Positions 42,474 through 50,584 of a stretch of DNA of 64,000 nt are shown here, one piece after another. The position numbers and the translations under genes were made by a program. Source of the stretch: an uncultured Oscillospiraceae bacterium (GTDB taxonomy: Bacteria > Bacillota > Clostridia > Oscillospirales > Acutalibacteraceae); contig CABUNG010000005.1 of NCBI GenBank assembly GCA_902492895.1, positions 45,038-109,037 of the forward strand, in the 5' to 3' direction. A model generated the notes under the pieces. It made no database searches. It saw nothing but the letters and a program-made list of their open reading frames with translations, and was not told the DNA's origin. Numbering within the stretch: the first letter of the stretch is position 1; the number at the start of each line of letters is the position of its first letter.

Positions 42474-44774
42474 TCATCCGCATTTGGAATAGCCGCAGTT
42501 GCGGCACATCACACAGCCGCCCTCGTGTTCAACCGCGGCCCCGCACTCAGGACAGCTCCGGATCTGTGCAGCCACAGCCGGCTCCCGCACCTCTTTTTTC
42601 GCGGCCGCCGCCGCGGCTTTTTCCGCTTCGTCGGTGTTTCCCGCCACATAATGGGTGGCAACCGCCTTGAATTCCTTGGAGGCCACTACCTTTTCGATCA
42701 CGCGGGCGATCGCGTCGGGGCAGGACGTACATTTCATCCCCTGCTGACGGATGGTGGAAGGACAGCGGATGCCCCGCAGCTGGCTCGTGATGGTTTTGAC
42801 GTCCATCCCGGACCGCAGCGCTACCGACACCAGGCGGGCCGTAGCTTCCGACTGGGACGGACAGCCGCCGGCCTTGCCGGTGTTCGTAAACACCTCGCAG
42901 ATCCCCTCTTCGTCATAGTTCACCGTGATATACAGGTTGCCGCAGCCGATTCCGACCTTTTCGGTCAGGCCCATGGTCACATCGGGGCGGGGACGGGGCA
43001 GAATCGGACCGCGGACCGCGGGCGTCTCGGGCAGCTCCTCAGCGGGGCCGTCGGCCGGCTTTTCCTCTTTTTTGGCCAGGTTGAGCACCTGGATTTCCCG
43101 GCTGCCGTCCCGGTAAATCGTCACGCCCTTGCAGCCGAGTTTATAGGCGAGGGTATAGACCTCGGCCACTTCCTCCTCGGTGGCGTCATGGGGGAAGTTC
43201 ACCGTTTTCGATACGGCGTTGTCGGTGTGATTTTGGAACGCGGCCTGCATCTTGGTGTGATACAGGGGGGAGATGTCGTGGGCGGAGACAAACACCCGCC
43301 GGATCTCTTCCGGAATCTCGTCGAAATGGGCAATGGTTCCCTCCTCCGCGATGCGGTGCATCAGTTCATCGGAGTAGAGGCCCCGTTCCTCGAGCAGCCC
43401 TTTGAGCACGGGATTGACCTCGATCATCTCGGTCCGGTCCATGACACTGCGGATGTATACATACGCGAACACCGGCTCCACGCCCGACGACACACCCGCG
43501 ATAATGGACAGGGTCCCGGTCGGGGCAATCGTCGTCACGGTGGCGTTGCGCAGCGGCTCGCCGTCCTTGTAAATGCTCTCTTCGAACAGCGGGAAGGCGC
43601 CCCGCACCTTGGCGAGTTCCCGGCTGGCGGCCCGGCCGGCGCTGGTGATGTAGGCCATCAGCTTGTCCGCCAGCTTCACGGCCTCATCGGAGTTGTAGGG
43701 GATGCCGAGATAAAGCAGCATATCCGCCCATCCCATGACCCCCAGCCCGATTTTCCGAGTCTGCTTGGTGGTAAAGTCGATCTGCTCGAGCGGATAGCGG
43801 TTGGCGTCGATGACGTTGTCGAGGAAATGCACCGCTTTTTTAACCGTCTCGCCCAGCTTGTTCCAATCGATTTCGGTTTTGCCGCCATTCTTCCGCAGCA
43901 TCTTCACCAGGTTGATGGATCCGAGGTTGCAGCTCTCGTAGGGAAGCAGCGGCTGTTCGCCGCAGGGGTTGGTGGACTCGATCTCCCCTTGGGAGGGGAC
44001 CACATTGTCCCGGTTGAGGCGGTCCAGGAAAATGATGCCCGGCTCGCCGTTCCGCCAGGCGGCATAAACGATCTTGTCGAATACCTCCTTGGCATTCAAC
44101 TGCCCAACCGTTTTTTTGGTGCTGGGGTCCACGAGGTCATACATCTCGCCCCGCTGAGCGGCCTCCATGAAGGCCTCGGTGATGCCGACCGAAATGTTGA
44201 AATTGGTGATATCGGCGTTATCCGCCTTGCAATTGATGAAGTTCAGGATATCGGGATGATCCACCCGCAGGATGCCCATGTTGGCGCCCCGTCTGGTGCC
44301 GCCCTGCTTGACCGCTTCCGTGGCCATATTGAATACCCGCATGAAGCTGATCGGCCCGCTCGCCACCCCACCGGTCGAATTGACCGTGGAACCGGAAGAG
44401 CGGAGGCGGGAGAAGGAAAAGCCGGTTCCGCCGCCCGATTTGTGGATCAGCGCCGCCTGCTTGATGGCTTCGAAGATCGCCTCCATGCTGTCTTCGACCG
44501 GAAGCACGAAACAGGCGGACAGCTGCCCGAGCGGACGCCCCGCATTCATCAGGGTGGGGGAGTTCGGCAGGAATTCCAGGCTGGTCATCAGCGTATAGAA
44601 TTCCTCTTCCAGCGCCGCCGTGTCCGCGTGCGGGTCATACGTTTTGTCCGGCTCCGCAATAGCCCGGGCCACCCGGCGGAACAGTTCCTCGACCGTTTCG
44701 GTCGGCTGCCCCTGGTCGTCCCGGATCAGATAGCGGCGTTCCAAAACCGTGCGGGCATTTTTGGTGATCTCCAT
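42474..44774 (-). CDS. nrdJ: Adenosylcobalamin-dependent (class II) ribonucleotide reductase
   Basis: A 766-residue vitamin B12-dependent reductase that makes deoxynucleotides with or without oxygen. Visible are FLPNSPTLMNAGRPLGQLSACFVLP with a substrate-site Cys, GGTGFSFSRLR, TNPCGEQPLLPYESCNLGSINL with the radical Cys (NPCGE), and APTGTLSIIAGVSSGVEPVF. A C-terminal extension ends in a zinc ribbon (CPECGAAVEHEGGCVMCRNC) and SKCG, whose cysteines re-reduce the active site. No N-terminal ATP-cone is present. The sequence shows no cobalamin riboswitch upstream, but NrdR-like boxes are there. ATG 44774 follows AAAGGACG. Confidence 0.96.
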   Translation of the reverse strand: MEITKNARTVLERRYLIRDDQGQPTETVEELFRRVARAIAEPDKTYDPHADTAALEEEFYTLMTSLEFLPNSPTLMNAGRPLGQLSACFVLPVEDSMEAIFEAIKQAALIHKSGGGTGFSFSRLRSSGSTVNSTGGVASGPISFMRVFNMATEAVKQGGTRRGANMGILRVDHPDILNFINCKADNADITNFNISVGITEAFMEAAQRGEMYDLVDPSTKKTVGQLNAKEVFDKIVYAAWRNGEPGIIFLDRLNRDNVVPSQGEIESTNPCGEQPLLPYESCNLGSINLVKMLRKNGGKTEIDWNKLGETVKKAVHFLDNVIDANRYPLEQIDFTTKQTRKIGLGVMGWADMLLYLGIPYNSDEAVKLADKLMAYITSAGRAASRELAKVRGAFPLFEESIYKDGEPLRNATVTTIAPTGTLSIIAGVSSGVEPVFAYVYIRSVMDRTEMIEVNPVLKGLLEERGLYSDELMHRIAEEGTIAHFDEIPEEIRRVFVSAHDISPLYHTKMQAAFQNHTDNAVSKTVNFPHDATEEEVAEVYTLAYKLGCKGVTIYRDGSREIQVLNLAKKEEKPADGPAEELPETPAVRGPILPRPRPDVTMGLTEKVGIGCGNLYITVNYDEEGICEVFTNTGKAGGCPSQSEATARLVSVALRSGMDVKTITSQLRGIRCPSTIRQQGMKCTSCPDAIARVIEKVVASKEFKAVATHYVAGNTDEAEKAAAAAAKKEVREPAVAAQIRSCPECGAAVEHEGGCVMCRNCGYSKCG

Positions 44775-44877
44775 ATCTGTCGACGTCCTTTCCTCATCAT
44801 CCCGCTGCGTACCATTGTGCGGTTTCGCAGGATGTGCTATACTAAATGTTAAAGAGGATCCGCTTTATCCAATTTGT

Positions 44878-44941
44878 ATCCCATATCTTGTGTAAAACAG
44901 ATCGTGTCTGCAAAGACTTGCACAACATATTGTATATGTTG
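44878..44941. promoter_or_regulatory. Possible NrdR boxes between nrdJ and the divergent orphan gene
   Basis: CACAACATATTGTATA (44921-44936) agrees with the NrdR core CACAATATATTGTG at 12 of 14 positions. A second partial site, ATCCCATATCTTGTGT, lies at 44878-44893, about four helical turns away. The first also forms the perfect palindrome CAACATAT-TGT-ATATGTTG (44923-44941). The gene for NrdR is not in the window. Confidence 0.45.
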
Positions 44942-45013
44942 GAGGCATAACTGTCAAGGGGCGCGGCGGCTTTTTTCCTATAGCCGCCCCCCGGTCGGGA
45001 AAGGGGCCGTTCT

Positions 45014-45715
45014 ATGGCGCACGAATACGCGTGTCTGCAGCTGCACATGGCAGCGGGGACCGAAAAGCCCCGCGAACGGATTTTGTACGCCGTAACGTCC
45101 TATATGGACGGCATCGGCATGATCCCCTGCGGGAAAGACACCGCAACCCGCACGGTTTGTTTCGCCCCGGCGGCTTCCGGTTGGATGGTATACGACGACT
45201 GCGCCGACCGTCTGGATCTGCCGTCCATCGACGGCCTGGGCCGCTGTCTGACCGGAAAGATACGCACGCGGGCGATCGGCGTCCTGGTCTCTCAAAACGG
45301 GCTGATGCTCCGCTTATATACCGACGGCCGCCTGCGCGACACCTATATTACCTCTCCCAAAGACTTTGGCCGGGGAGGCTGCTTTTTCGGCCGTCTGTTC
45401 TGCCACGGTCACGCGCTGCGTTGGCGCGCCTGCCTGACGCCGGACCACACGGTCGGTGAACTGGCCCATCTGTTTGAACAAGGGGAGACGGAGGGGCGAG
45501 CGGTCTTTCCGCGGCTGAGACCTGTGCTCGGACTCGATGACGCCGCGGCTTTTGGTTTCTCTTCGGTTGAGGAGGCGGGGCTGGAGGACGTCGTCCGCCT
45601 GCATTTCCGGCCGGGAAACGTGATTCATTCCCATTTTCTGACCCGGATGCTGCACCCGGCCGCCCGGACGGTCAAACCGGCGGCGGGAATCTCCCCCATT
45701 CCGCCCGAACAGTGA
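45014..45715 (+). CDS. Hypothetical protein divergent from nrdJ
   Basis: A 233-residue protein with no membrane segment or signal, not recognised as any family. It is mixed alpha/beta with HEYACLQLHMAAGTEKPRERIL at the start, a Gly-rich hairpin SPKDFGRGGCFFGRLFCHGH near residue 120 and several His and Cys residues (CFFGRLFCHGH, HFRPGNVIHSHF) that could bind a metal. The start is ATG 45014 after GGGAAAGGGG. Its promoter region is shared with nrdJ, so joint control is possible. The preceding 12-base-loop stem GGCGGC/GCCGCC (about 44966-44989) may be part of its leader. Confidence 0.65.
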   Translation: MAHEYACLQLHMAAGTEKPRERILYAVTSYMDGIGMIPCGKDTATRTVCFAPAASGWMVYDDCADRLDLPSIDGLGRCLTGKIRTRAIGVLVSQNGLMLRLYTDGRLRDTYITSPKDFGRGGCFFGRLFCHGHALRWRACLTPDHTVGELAHLFEQGETEGRAVFPRLRPVLGLDDAAAFGFSSVEEAGLEDVVRLHFRPGNVIHSHFLTRMLHPAARTVKPAAGISPIPPEQ

Positions 45716-45770
45716 TCCGGATATCGTCTGCCGAGCCGTTCATGCATACAGGCAAACGGTCGGTCGGATA

Positions 45771-45813
45771 AAACCCCAGGGAGTCCGCTGCTGTCAGCGA
45801 CTCCCTGGGGTTT
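45771..45813. terminator. Bidirectional terminator
   Basis: A 15-base perfect stem (AAACCCCAGGGAGTC and GACTCCCTGGGGTTT) around 13 bases. It separates the orphan gene from the converging CinA-fusion operon. Confidence 0.85.
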
Positions 45814-45827
45814 ATCGTGTTCAAATA

Positions 45828-48800
45828 TCACCATACGGGACGGACGATCTGCTGTTCCGAGTCATCGGTGATGGAATAATAATGCCGCAGAATCTGCACA
45901 TAATTCCAACCGGCCTCGTTTGCGTATCCAACGGCACCCATTTGACTGAGACCCACGCCATGGCCCCAGCCTTTGATCAGCAGGGTCAGACTTTCCTTTT
46001 CGGAATCGTATTCCGTCACTTCAAAGCAATGGGAACGCAAACCGAGCGCACTGCGGATATTGGCCCCGGTCAGATAAATTTTCTTTACACCGCTTAAATA
46101 ATAAAAATTCGTTTTGTACACGTAATTGCCAGGTGTTCCGTCTCCATCGTAGGTCAGGTCGCGGAAAGGGAGCGCCCCGTCCGGAACGTCGAATTGGTTC
46201 TCCGGAATCACGACCCCCGCCGGGGCGGTCTTTTTGATCCACGCCACGATCTTGTCCCGCAGTTCGCTGCGGCTGAGCGTCACGGTCGTGGAAAACGTCT
46301 GTCCATACTGCGCCAGGGATTCCTGGTTGTCATAGGGACTGTCCACCGCTTTTGCCCAGGGAAGCGTGCCGCCCCACACCTTATCGCTGCTCGCGGTGTA
46401 ACCGCAGGACGAGGCGAAATACGTAGTGGATATCAGCTGTTTCTCCACCGTCGTCTGCCCGGCCTTGAGCAGCTTGACCCCCAGCACATCTCCGACGGCG
46501 TCGTAGATCTTCTTATCGTTTGGATCGGTCTTGTCGAACGGTTTGTATGTAACGGGATAGGGCTTGCCGGTCGTATACACATAGTTGAGAATATAGCTAT
46601 ATGCAGCCACCGCCTGCGCCTTCTGCGCTTCAGTGGAGCTTCTCATGGTGGAGGAACTGCCCAGTTCCTGCTTCACCACATACGACAAAGCCTCCTGCAG
46701 CTCTGCCCGGTTGGTCGGCTGAAGCCGCTGATATTCCGCTTCGTTCACCGTTAAACTGATCTGGAAATAGGGAAGATATTCGGTCTCATCGATCGCACCC
46801 GTCACCGTCCCGTCCTCCTCCGACGGAGGCGGGGGAATCGGCGCGGCCGTGGTGCCGGTGGTGGGCGGCAGCGTCACTTCTCCCGGCGGAATCGTCGTGG
46901 TGGTGGTCGTTCCATCGCTGGAGTCGGTCGGCTTCGGATTCGTGCTGTGGGTGGTGACCATGGACGAAACGCTTTCGCTGGATTCGCTTTCCGAAGTGTC
47001 CGATCCCTCGGTTTCCGTGGGGTCGGTTTCGGTTGTCCACTGCGTCGTTGTTGGAATGGTGGTGGGGATCGCCTTCGAAGACATCGCGTCCGGCGTATGG
47101 ATCTGCTGCCAGATATCCGGCATCACCACGTCGCGGTTGGTCCGCGCTCCCGACAAATCGTTCGCCGGATCCTCGTCGCTGCGCACCTGCCGGGCCGCCA
47201 CCACGATTTTGGCTCCCGGAAATCCGAACTCGGCGTTCGCCGTGGTGGTAAGCATGAGCAGGTTGTCCCCCTCCTGCACGGTTGTGGGGGTGTCGAACAG
47301 CGACCGGTCCCGGAGTTCGCTTACAAACCGCATAAATGCGGCCTCATCGGCGAATGTATTGACATCGTACTGAAAATTATTCGGATGGGCATCCAGCGTG
47401 CTCACCGCCATAACGGCAAAAACCTTCCAGTCCGCGTTGCGGTACAGGGTGTCCATTTCAATGACCGGATGCGATTGCAGAAAATCCAGTTTCGTATACC
47501 CGGTAAGCTCCGAGAACATCTGGCCGTCTCCGGTGTTGTTTCCGTGGATGACCAGGTTGCGGTTGATCTCGGCGGCGGAATAAATCCGGGCGGTGCTGCT
47601 GAAATACGGAACACCGTACGACGAGGGTTTTTTATAGAAATTCCGGCTGTTGTAAAATCCCTCGCGCGGGCTTTGCACGACCGGATAGTTGATCTCGGTA
47701 TCCTCGATGCAGATCCAGCCCCGAATGTCCGCATTGGCGTCGTAAAGGGCGCCGAATTTCGCCAGCATGCCGGCCGGATAGTCCCCCGATGCGATGATGT
47801 TGTCGCTGACGTTGTTGCCCCGGTTATAGATATCCTGCAAATAGGAAAACTGCCGTTGATTGAGGTAGGGGGTAATGACATAAAAATACAAGGCCAAAAA
47901 CACCAGGACCAGCACCACGGCCAATCCGATGGCAATTCCGGCAATTTTGAGACGGCGGGAGGGTCTCTTGACCGGAGCCGCCGACGGAATCACCGCTGCT
48001 GTCCCGGCGGCCGGCTCTTCTATGAGCTGCCCGCCCGCCATAACAGTGGGCAGTGCCTCTAAATACCGGCGCACCAAATCCAGGGCGTTGGACGTGGCCA
48101 GATGCCGGATATATTCCCGGTCTCCCGCTCCGTGCCCCGCGACGATCTGCTTGACCCAGGTCCGCTTTTCATCCGCCAGAGCGATGAAAACGGTCCCGAC
48201 CGGCTTATCCTCGCTCGGATCGGGGCCGGCCACCCCCGTGATTCCCACGCCGAGCTTGGCCCCGCTGACCTTTCTGGCTCCCATCGCCATGGCGCAGGCG
48301 ACTTCCGGACTGACGGCTCCATACTCTTCGAGTAGGGCCTCCGGCACGCCCAGTACATTGTGCTTGATCTCTTTGGAGTAAGCCGCCACGCCGCATTCGA
48401 ATACGGCGGAAGCGCCCGGCACTTCGGTAATCCGGGTGGAGAGCAGCCCGGCCGTACACGATTCCGCGGTGGCGATTTTGATGTCTTTTTCCTTGAGGAG
48501 GGATACCACGGCCTTCGGCAGACTGCCCGCGTCGACGCCGTACACGTTGACGCTCAGCCGTTTGCAGATTTCCTCCACGACCGGGGTGCACATGGCCTGT
48601 GCGTCCTCCAGGCTGTCTGCGCGGGCCGTCACCCGCAGCACCACCTCACCGTCTTTGGCATACGGCGCAACCGTGGGATTTTCCTGACACATCAAATCCG
48701 CCAGACGCTGGGCCACGGAGGATTCAGAAAGCCCGAACACACCGACGGTCCTGGAAAATATGGTGCCGCCGGAAAACCGGCTCAGATACGGCGCCACATA

Positions 48801-49286
48801 GTCGTTGAACATGGGGATCAGCTCCCGCGGCGGCCCCGGCAGCAGCACAATGCTCTGCCCATATCGTTCCACCGCGCAGCCGGGGGCGGTCCCGTGGTCG
48901 TTCGGAAACACGACGCAGCCGCGGGGCAGCATCGCCTGTTTCCGGTTATTCTCCGTCATCTCCCGGCCGGTGTTCCGGAAGTACTCTTCGATCCTTCCCA
49001 GACTCTCTTCATGCAGTTCCAGCGGCAGCCCGAGAACATCGGCCACGGTTTCGCGGGTCAGGTCATCCGCTGTCGGCCCCAGCCCTCCGGTCAGAAGCAC
49101 CAGATCGCTCCGATTCATCGCCAGGCGAAGCACTTCTCCCAGACGATCGATGTTGTCACCGACCGTGGACTGGTACAGCATGCCGATCCCGTAAGCTGCG
49201 AGCTCACGAGACAGAAACTGACTGTTGGTATTGACGATGTCCCCCAGCAGCAGCTCGGTGCCGACGGTGATGATTTCCGCGTTCAT
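45828..49286 (-). CDS. Triple fusion: CinA - transmembrane - inactive class B sortase fold - SpoIID
   Basis: One uninterrupted 1152-residue frame. Residues 1-415 are complete CinA: the molybdopterin-binding-like domain (ITVGTELLLGDIVNTNSQFL, LTGGLGPTADD) and the PncC NMN-deamidase domain (TAESCTAGLLSTRITEVPGAS, GITGVAGPDPSED). A basic stretch (RPSRRLK) leads into a membrane helix (448-472). Residues 475-702 are a class B sortase fold whose catalytic His, Cys and Arg are replaced by Asn583, Thr682 and Lys693. A Ser/Thr/Pro linker (735-830) follows, then SpoIID (840-1150) with KAQAVAAYSY, TTYFASSCGYTAS and GWGHGVGLSQMGAVGYA. Topology predicts CinA inside, sortase fold and glycan-cleaving SpoIID outside. 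ATG 49286 is the natural CinA start. Confidence 0.9.
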   Translation of the reverse strand: MNAEIITVGTELLLGDIVNTNSQFLSRELAAYGIGMLYQSTVGDNIDRLGEVLRLAMNRSDLVLLTGGLGPTADDLTRETVADVLGLPLELHEESLGRIEEYFRNTGREMTENNRKQAMLPRGCVVFPNDHGTAPGCAVERYGQSIVLLPGPPRELIPMFNDYVAPYLSRFSGGTIFSRTVGVFGLSESSVAQRLADLMCQENPTVAPYAKDGEVVLRVTARADSLEDAQAMCTPVVEEICKRLSVNVYGVDAGSLPKAVVSLLKEKDIKIATAESCTAGLLSTRITEVPGASAVFECGVAAYSKEIKHNVLGVPEALLEEYGAVSPEVACAMAMGARKVSGAKLGVGITGVAGPDPSEDKPVGTVFIALADEKRTWVKQIVAGHGAGDREYIRHLATSNALDLVRRYLEALPTVMAGGQLIEEPAAGTAAVIPSAAPVKRPSRRLKIAGIAIGLAVVLVLVFLALYFYVITPYLNQRQFSYLQDIYNRGNNVSDNIIASGDYPAGMLAKFGALYDANADIRGWICIEDTEINYPVVQSPREGFYNSRNFYKKPSSYGVPYFSSTARIYSAAEINRNLVIHGNNTGDGQMFSELTGYTKLDFLQSHPVIEMDTLYRNADWKVFAVMAVSTLDAHPNNFQYDVNTFADEAAFMRFVSELRDRSLFDTPTTVQEGDNLLMLTTTANAEFGFPGAKIVVAARQVRSDEDPANDLSGARTNRDVVMPDIWQQIHTPDAMSSKAIPTTIPTTTQWTTETDPTETEGSDTSESESSESVSSMVTTHSTNPKPTDSSDGTTTTTTIPPGEVTLPPTTGTTAAPIPPPPSEEDGTVTGAIDETEYLPYFQISLTVNEAEYQRLQPTNRAELQEALSYVVKQELGSSSTMRSSTEAQKAQAVAAYSYILNYVYTTGKPYPVTYKPFDKTDPNDKKIYDAVGDVLGVKLLKAGQTTVEKQLISTTYFASSCGYTASSDKVWGGTLPWAKAVDSPYDNQESLAQYGQTFSTTVTLSRSELRDKIVAWIKKTAPAGVVIPENQFDVPDGALPFRDLTYDGDGTPGNYVYKTNFYYLSGVKKIYLTGANIRSALGLRSHCFEVTEYDSEKESLTLLIKGWGHGVGLSQMGAVGYANEAGWNYVQILRHYYSITDDSEQQIVRPVW

Positions 49287-49372
49287 ACGAAACCTCCAGA
49301 TACGGCGGGACGTTGCGCAGCGCCGTCCGATTCGCTTCTCTCTTCGCTATAGAGTGCCCTGGATCGGCGGGA

Positions 49373-50560
49373 TTAGACGTCCGGATACAAGGTTTTCCGC
49401 CGAATGCCCGCCATCGCTTCCCCAATCAGTGCCTCCGTATCCAGCGCCGTCTCCGCCTCTTCGAGCATCGAGAGGCGGGGTCTGGTGCGGGGATGACGGG
49501 GGGTAAAGACCGTGCAGCAGTCTTCATAAGGCTGAATGGATGTTTCAAACGTGCCGATTTTTCTGGCTATTTGGATGATTTCTTCTTTATCCATCCCGAT
49601 AACCGGCCGGAATACCGGCAGACCGGCCGCGGCATCGGTGCAGGCGAGGGCGGGGATGGTCTGGCTGGCTACCTGGCCGACGCTTTCTCCCGTTATGAGC
49701 GCTCCGCAATCCTCCGATTCCGCGATCCGGGTGGCAATCTTCATCATAAAGCGCCGCATGACCAGCGTGAACAGCTCTTCCGGACAGGCCCTCTGAATTT
49801 CCTCCTGGATATGGGTAAAGGGCACGATGTGCAGCCGGATCCGTCCAGCATAAGCACCCACCCGGCGCAGTAGCTCCTCCACTTTCATTTCCGCCCGTTC
49901 GCTCGTATAGGGCGGGGACGCAAAATGGACGGCCGTCAGCTCGATGCCGCGCTTGGCCATCATGTAACCGGCCACCGGGGAATCGATCCCCCCGGAGATG
50001 AGCAGCGCGGCCCGGCCGCCTGTGCCGACCGGCATCCCCCCGGCTCCGGGGAGCTGCGGTCCGTGGATATACGCAGCGAAATCCCGGATTTCGATCCAAA
50101 CGGTCAGTTCCGGCTCATGAACGTCCACCCGCAGATGGGGAAACCGCTCAAGCAGCGTCTCGCCGGCCCTCCGGCAGATCTCGGGCGAGGTCAGCGGAAA
50201 GGATTTGTCGGCCCGTTTCGCTTCCACTTTGAAGGACGACACCTCCGACAGCGCCTCTTCCAAATACGGCACCGCGGCTTCCAGGATCGCGTCCATATCT
50301 TTCGGCGCCACCCGCGCACGGGAAAAGGCCGAGATGCCGAACACACGGCTCACCTGGTCGCAAGCCGCCGCAAGGTCGGCATCGGGTTCGGTGGGCTCTA
50401 TGTAGATCGTGGACTGGGCCGTCCGCAGACGGAACTTTCCAAGGCGCTGCAGGCGGGTCCGCAGATTTTTGAGCAGCACCGCTTCAAAGGTGTTTCGGTT
50501 CAAGCCTTTCAGCGCCAGTTCGCCGTTTTTGATCAGTAATATTTCCTGTGCGTCGGCCAA
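49373..50560 (-). CDS. thiI: tRNA 4-thiouridine synthase ThiI
   Basis: A 395-residue enzyme that adenylates U8 of tRNA and inserts sulphur to give 4-thiouridine, and may supply sulphur for thiamine. It has an NFLD/THUMP region (about residues 60-165), the PP-loop LLISGGIDSPVAGYMMAKRG (about 178-197) and ALITGESVGQVASQTI; the rhodanese domain of E. coli ThiI is absent, as in most Firmicutes. The frame opens at ATG 50578, but GGAGGAG sits inside it, 8 bases before TTG 50560, which I take as the real start. It lies 24 bases after the sortase gene, and the cysteine desulfurase two genes upstream is its likely sulphur donor. Confidence 0.93.
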   Translation of the reverse strand: MADAQEILLIKNGELALKGLNRNTFEAVLLKNLRTRLQRLGKFRLRTAQSTIYIEPTEPDADLAAACDQVSRVFGISAFSRARVAPKDMDAILEAAVPYLEEALSEVSSFKVEAKRADKSFPLTSPEICRRAGETLLERFPHLRVDVHEPELTVWIEIRDFAAYIHGPQLPGAGGMPVGTGGRAALLISGGIDSPVAGYMMAKRGIELTAVHFASPPYTSERAEMKVEELLRRVGAYAGRIRLHIVPFTHIQEEIQRACPEELFTLVMRRFMMKIATRIAESEDCGALITGESVGQVASQTIPALACTDAAAGLPVFRPVIGMDKEEIIQIARKIGTFETSIQPYEDCCTVFTPRHPRTRPRLSMLEEAETALDTEALIGEAMAGIRRKTLYPDV

Positions 50561-50584
50561 GGACCATTCTCCTCCCATTGGGGA

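Noticed and set aside
44775..45010. A cobalamin riboswitch controlling the B12-dependent reductase
   Set aside because: No B12-box or other conserved cobalamin-riboswitch element could be found in either direction.
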